Source: Bacillota bacterium (GTDB taxonomy: Bacteria; Bacillota; Sulfobacillia; JAJZYS01; JAJYTV01). From it: DNA of 5,747 bases. This document shows, piece after piece, positions 5,640 through 5,747 of the stretch (position 1 is its first letter; the number at the start of each line of letters is the position of its first letter). The DNA is taken from NCBI GenBank assembly GCA_021792885.1, contig JAJYTV010000137.1, forward strand, positions 1-5,747, given 5' to 3'. Both the position numbers and the translations under genes were made by a program. Below the pieces are notes generated by a model, which saw only the letters and a list, made by a program, of their open reading frames with translations, was not told the DNA's origin and ran no database searches.

Positions 5640-5747
5640 AATCAGTCGGCGTGGTGCAGGATCCCGGGGCTGCGCGCAAAGCGGGTTCCGCCTGTTGCCG
5701 GGGGCTTCCCTGTTCGGGGCACGGTGGGTGCTGCCGGGGTGTAAGAA

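Larger units (their letters stand above)
5477..5747. other. Leader and intergenic region upstream of the operon
   Basis: No gene is recognised in these 271 bases, whose GC content is visibly lower than that of the genes. They hold the half-site cluster, the repeat relic and the hairpin listed separately. A minus-strand frame entering from the right edge ends at TGA 5644-5642, two bases before the hairpin. Its 34 residues are rich in Pro, Ala and Thr and match nothing I know, so it could be the tail of an upstream gene or chance. A CATATG on the minus strand (5523-5518) could serve as a -10 element, but no convincing -35 hexamer lies 16-18 bases upstream of it, so I do not call a promoter. Confidence 0.5.

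Noticed and set aside
5098..5679. A 193-codon minus-strand frame starting near the hairpin
   Set aside because: Most of it is a shifted frame over the CoA-transferase gene. Its early part translates the repeat relic and the hairpin, and it is Ser/Arg-rich with no domain.
5642..5747. Possible 3' end of an upstream minus-strand gene (stop at 5644-5642)
   Set aside because: Only 34 Pro/Ala/Thr-rich residues are visible and I recognise none. Its position just before the hairpin is suggestive but not enough to call a gene.

Overview
The window holds one run of genes, all on the minus strand and read from right to left. It looks like a catabolic operon from a high-GC, probably soil or sediment, bacterium. 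The GC richness, the long spurious open frames on both strands, three non-ATG starts out of five, and a degenerate copy of a dispersed repeat I associate mainly with Proteobacteria all fit this. Candidate sources are Beta- or Deltaproteobacteria, or lineages such as Rokubacteria. The sequence alone does not settle the taxon.

Layout from the right edge, in transcription order. Positions 5747-5477 are a non-coding leader with visibly lower GC. It contains a strong 18-bp-arm hairpin (5599-5639), a relic of a dispersed repeat (5563-5591) and a set of GTTCC/GGAAC half-sites (5491-5515) just ahead of the first gene. Five genes follow: a class III (CaiB/BaiF) CoA-transferase (5476-4274), a CitE-like HpcH/HpaI CoA-ester lyase (4293-3382), a cyclase-family metal hydrolase related to kynurenine formamidase and isatin hydrolase (3385-2576), an MmgE/PrpD-family protein (2579-1170), and a dihydropyrimidinase/hydantoinase-like amidohydrolase (1083 to beyond the left edge). 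The first four genes overlap at each junction by 20 (or 11), 4 and 4 bases. The fifth follows after 86 bases, behind a strong ribosome binding site and a TTG start.

Read as a pathway, the set contains two hydrolases of types that cleave cyclic or acyl amides, one enzyme of a family that hydrates or dehydrates tricarboxylate-like acids, one enzyme that moves CoA onto a carboxylate, and one that splits a 3-hydroxyacyl-CoA by retro-Claisen cleavage. My inference is breakdown of a cyclic amide or imide: ring opening, release of a di- or tricarboxylic acid, hydration, CoA activation, then cleavage to acetyl-CoA (or a similar acyl-CoA) plus a 2-oxo acid. The family assignments are firm. The substrate and the order of steps are hypotheses. 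No transporter, regulator gene, RNA gene, CRISPR array or intact mobile element is visible.
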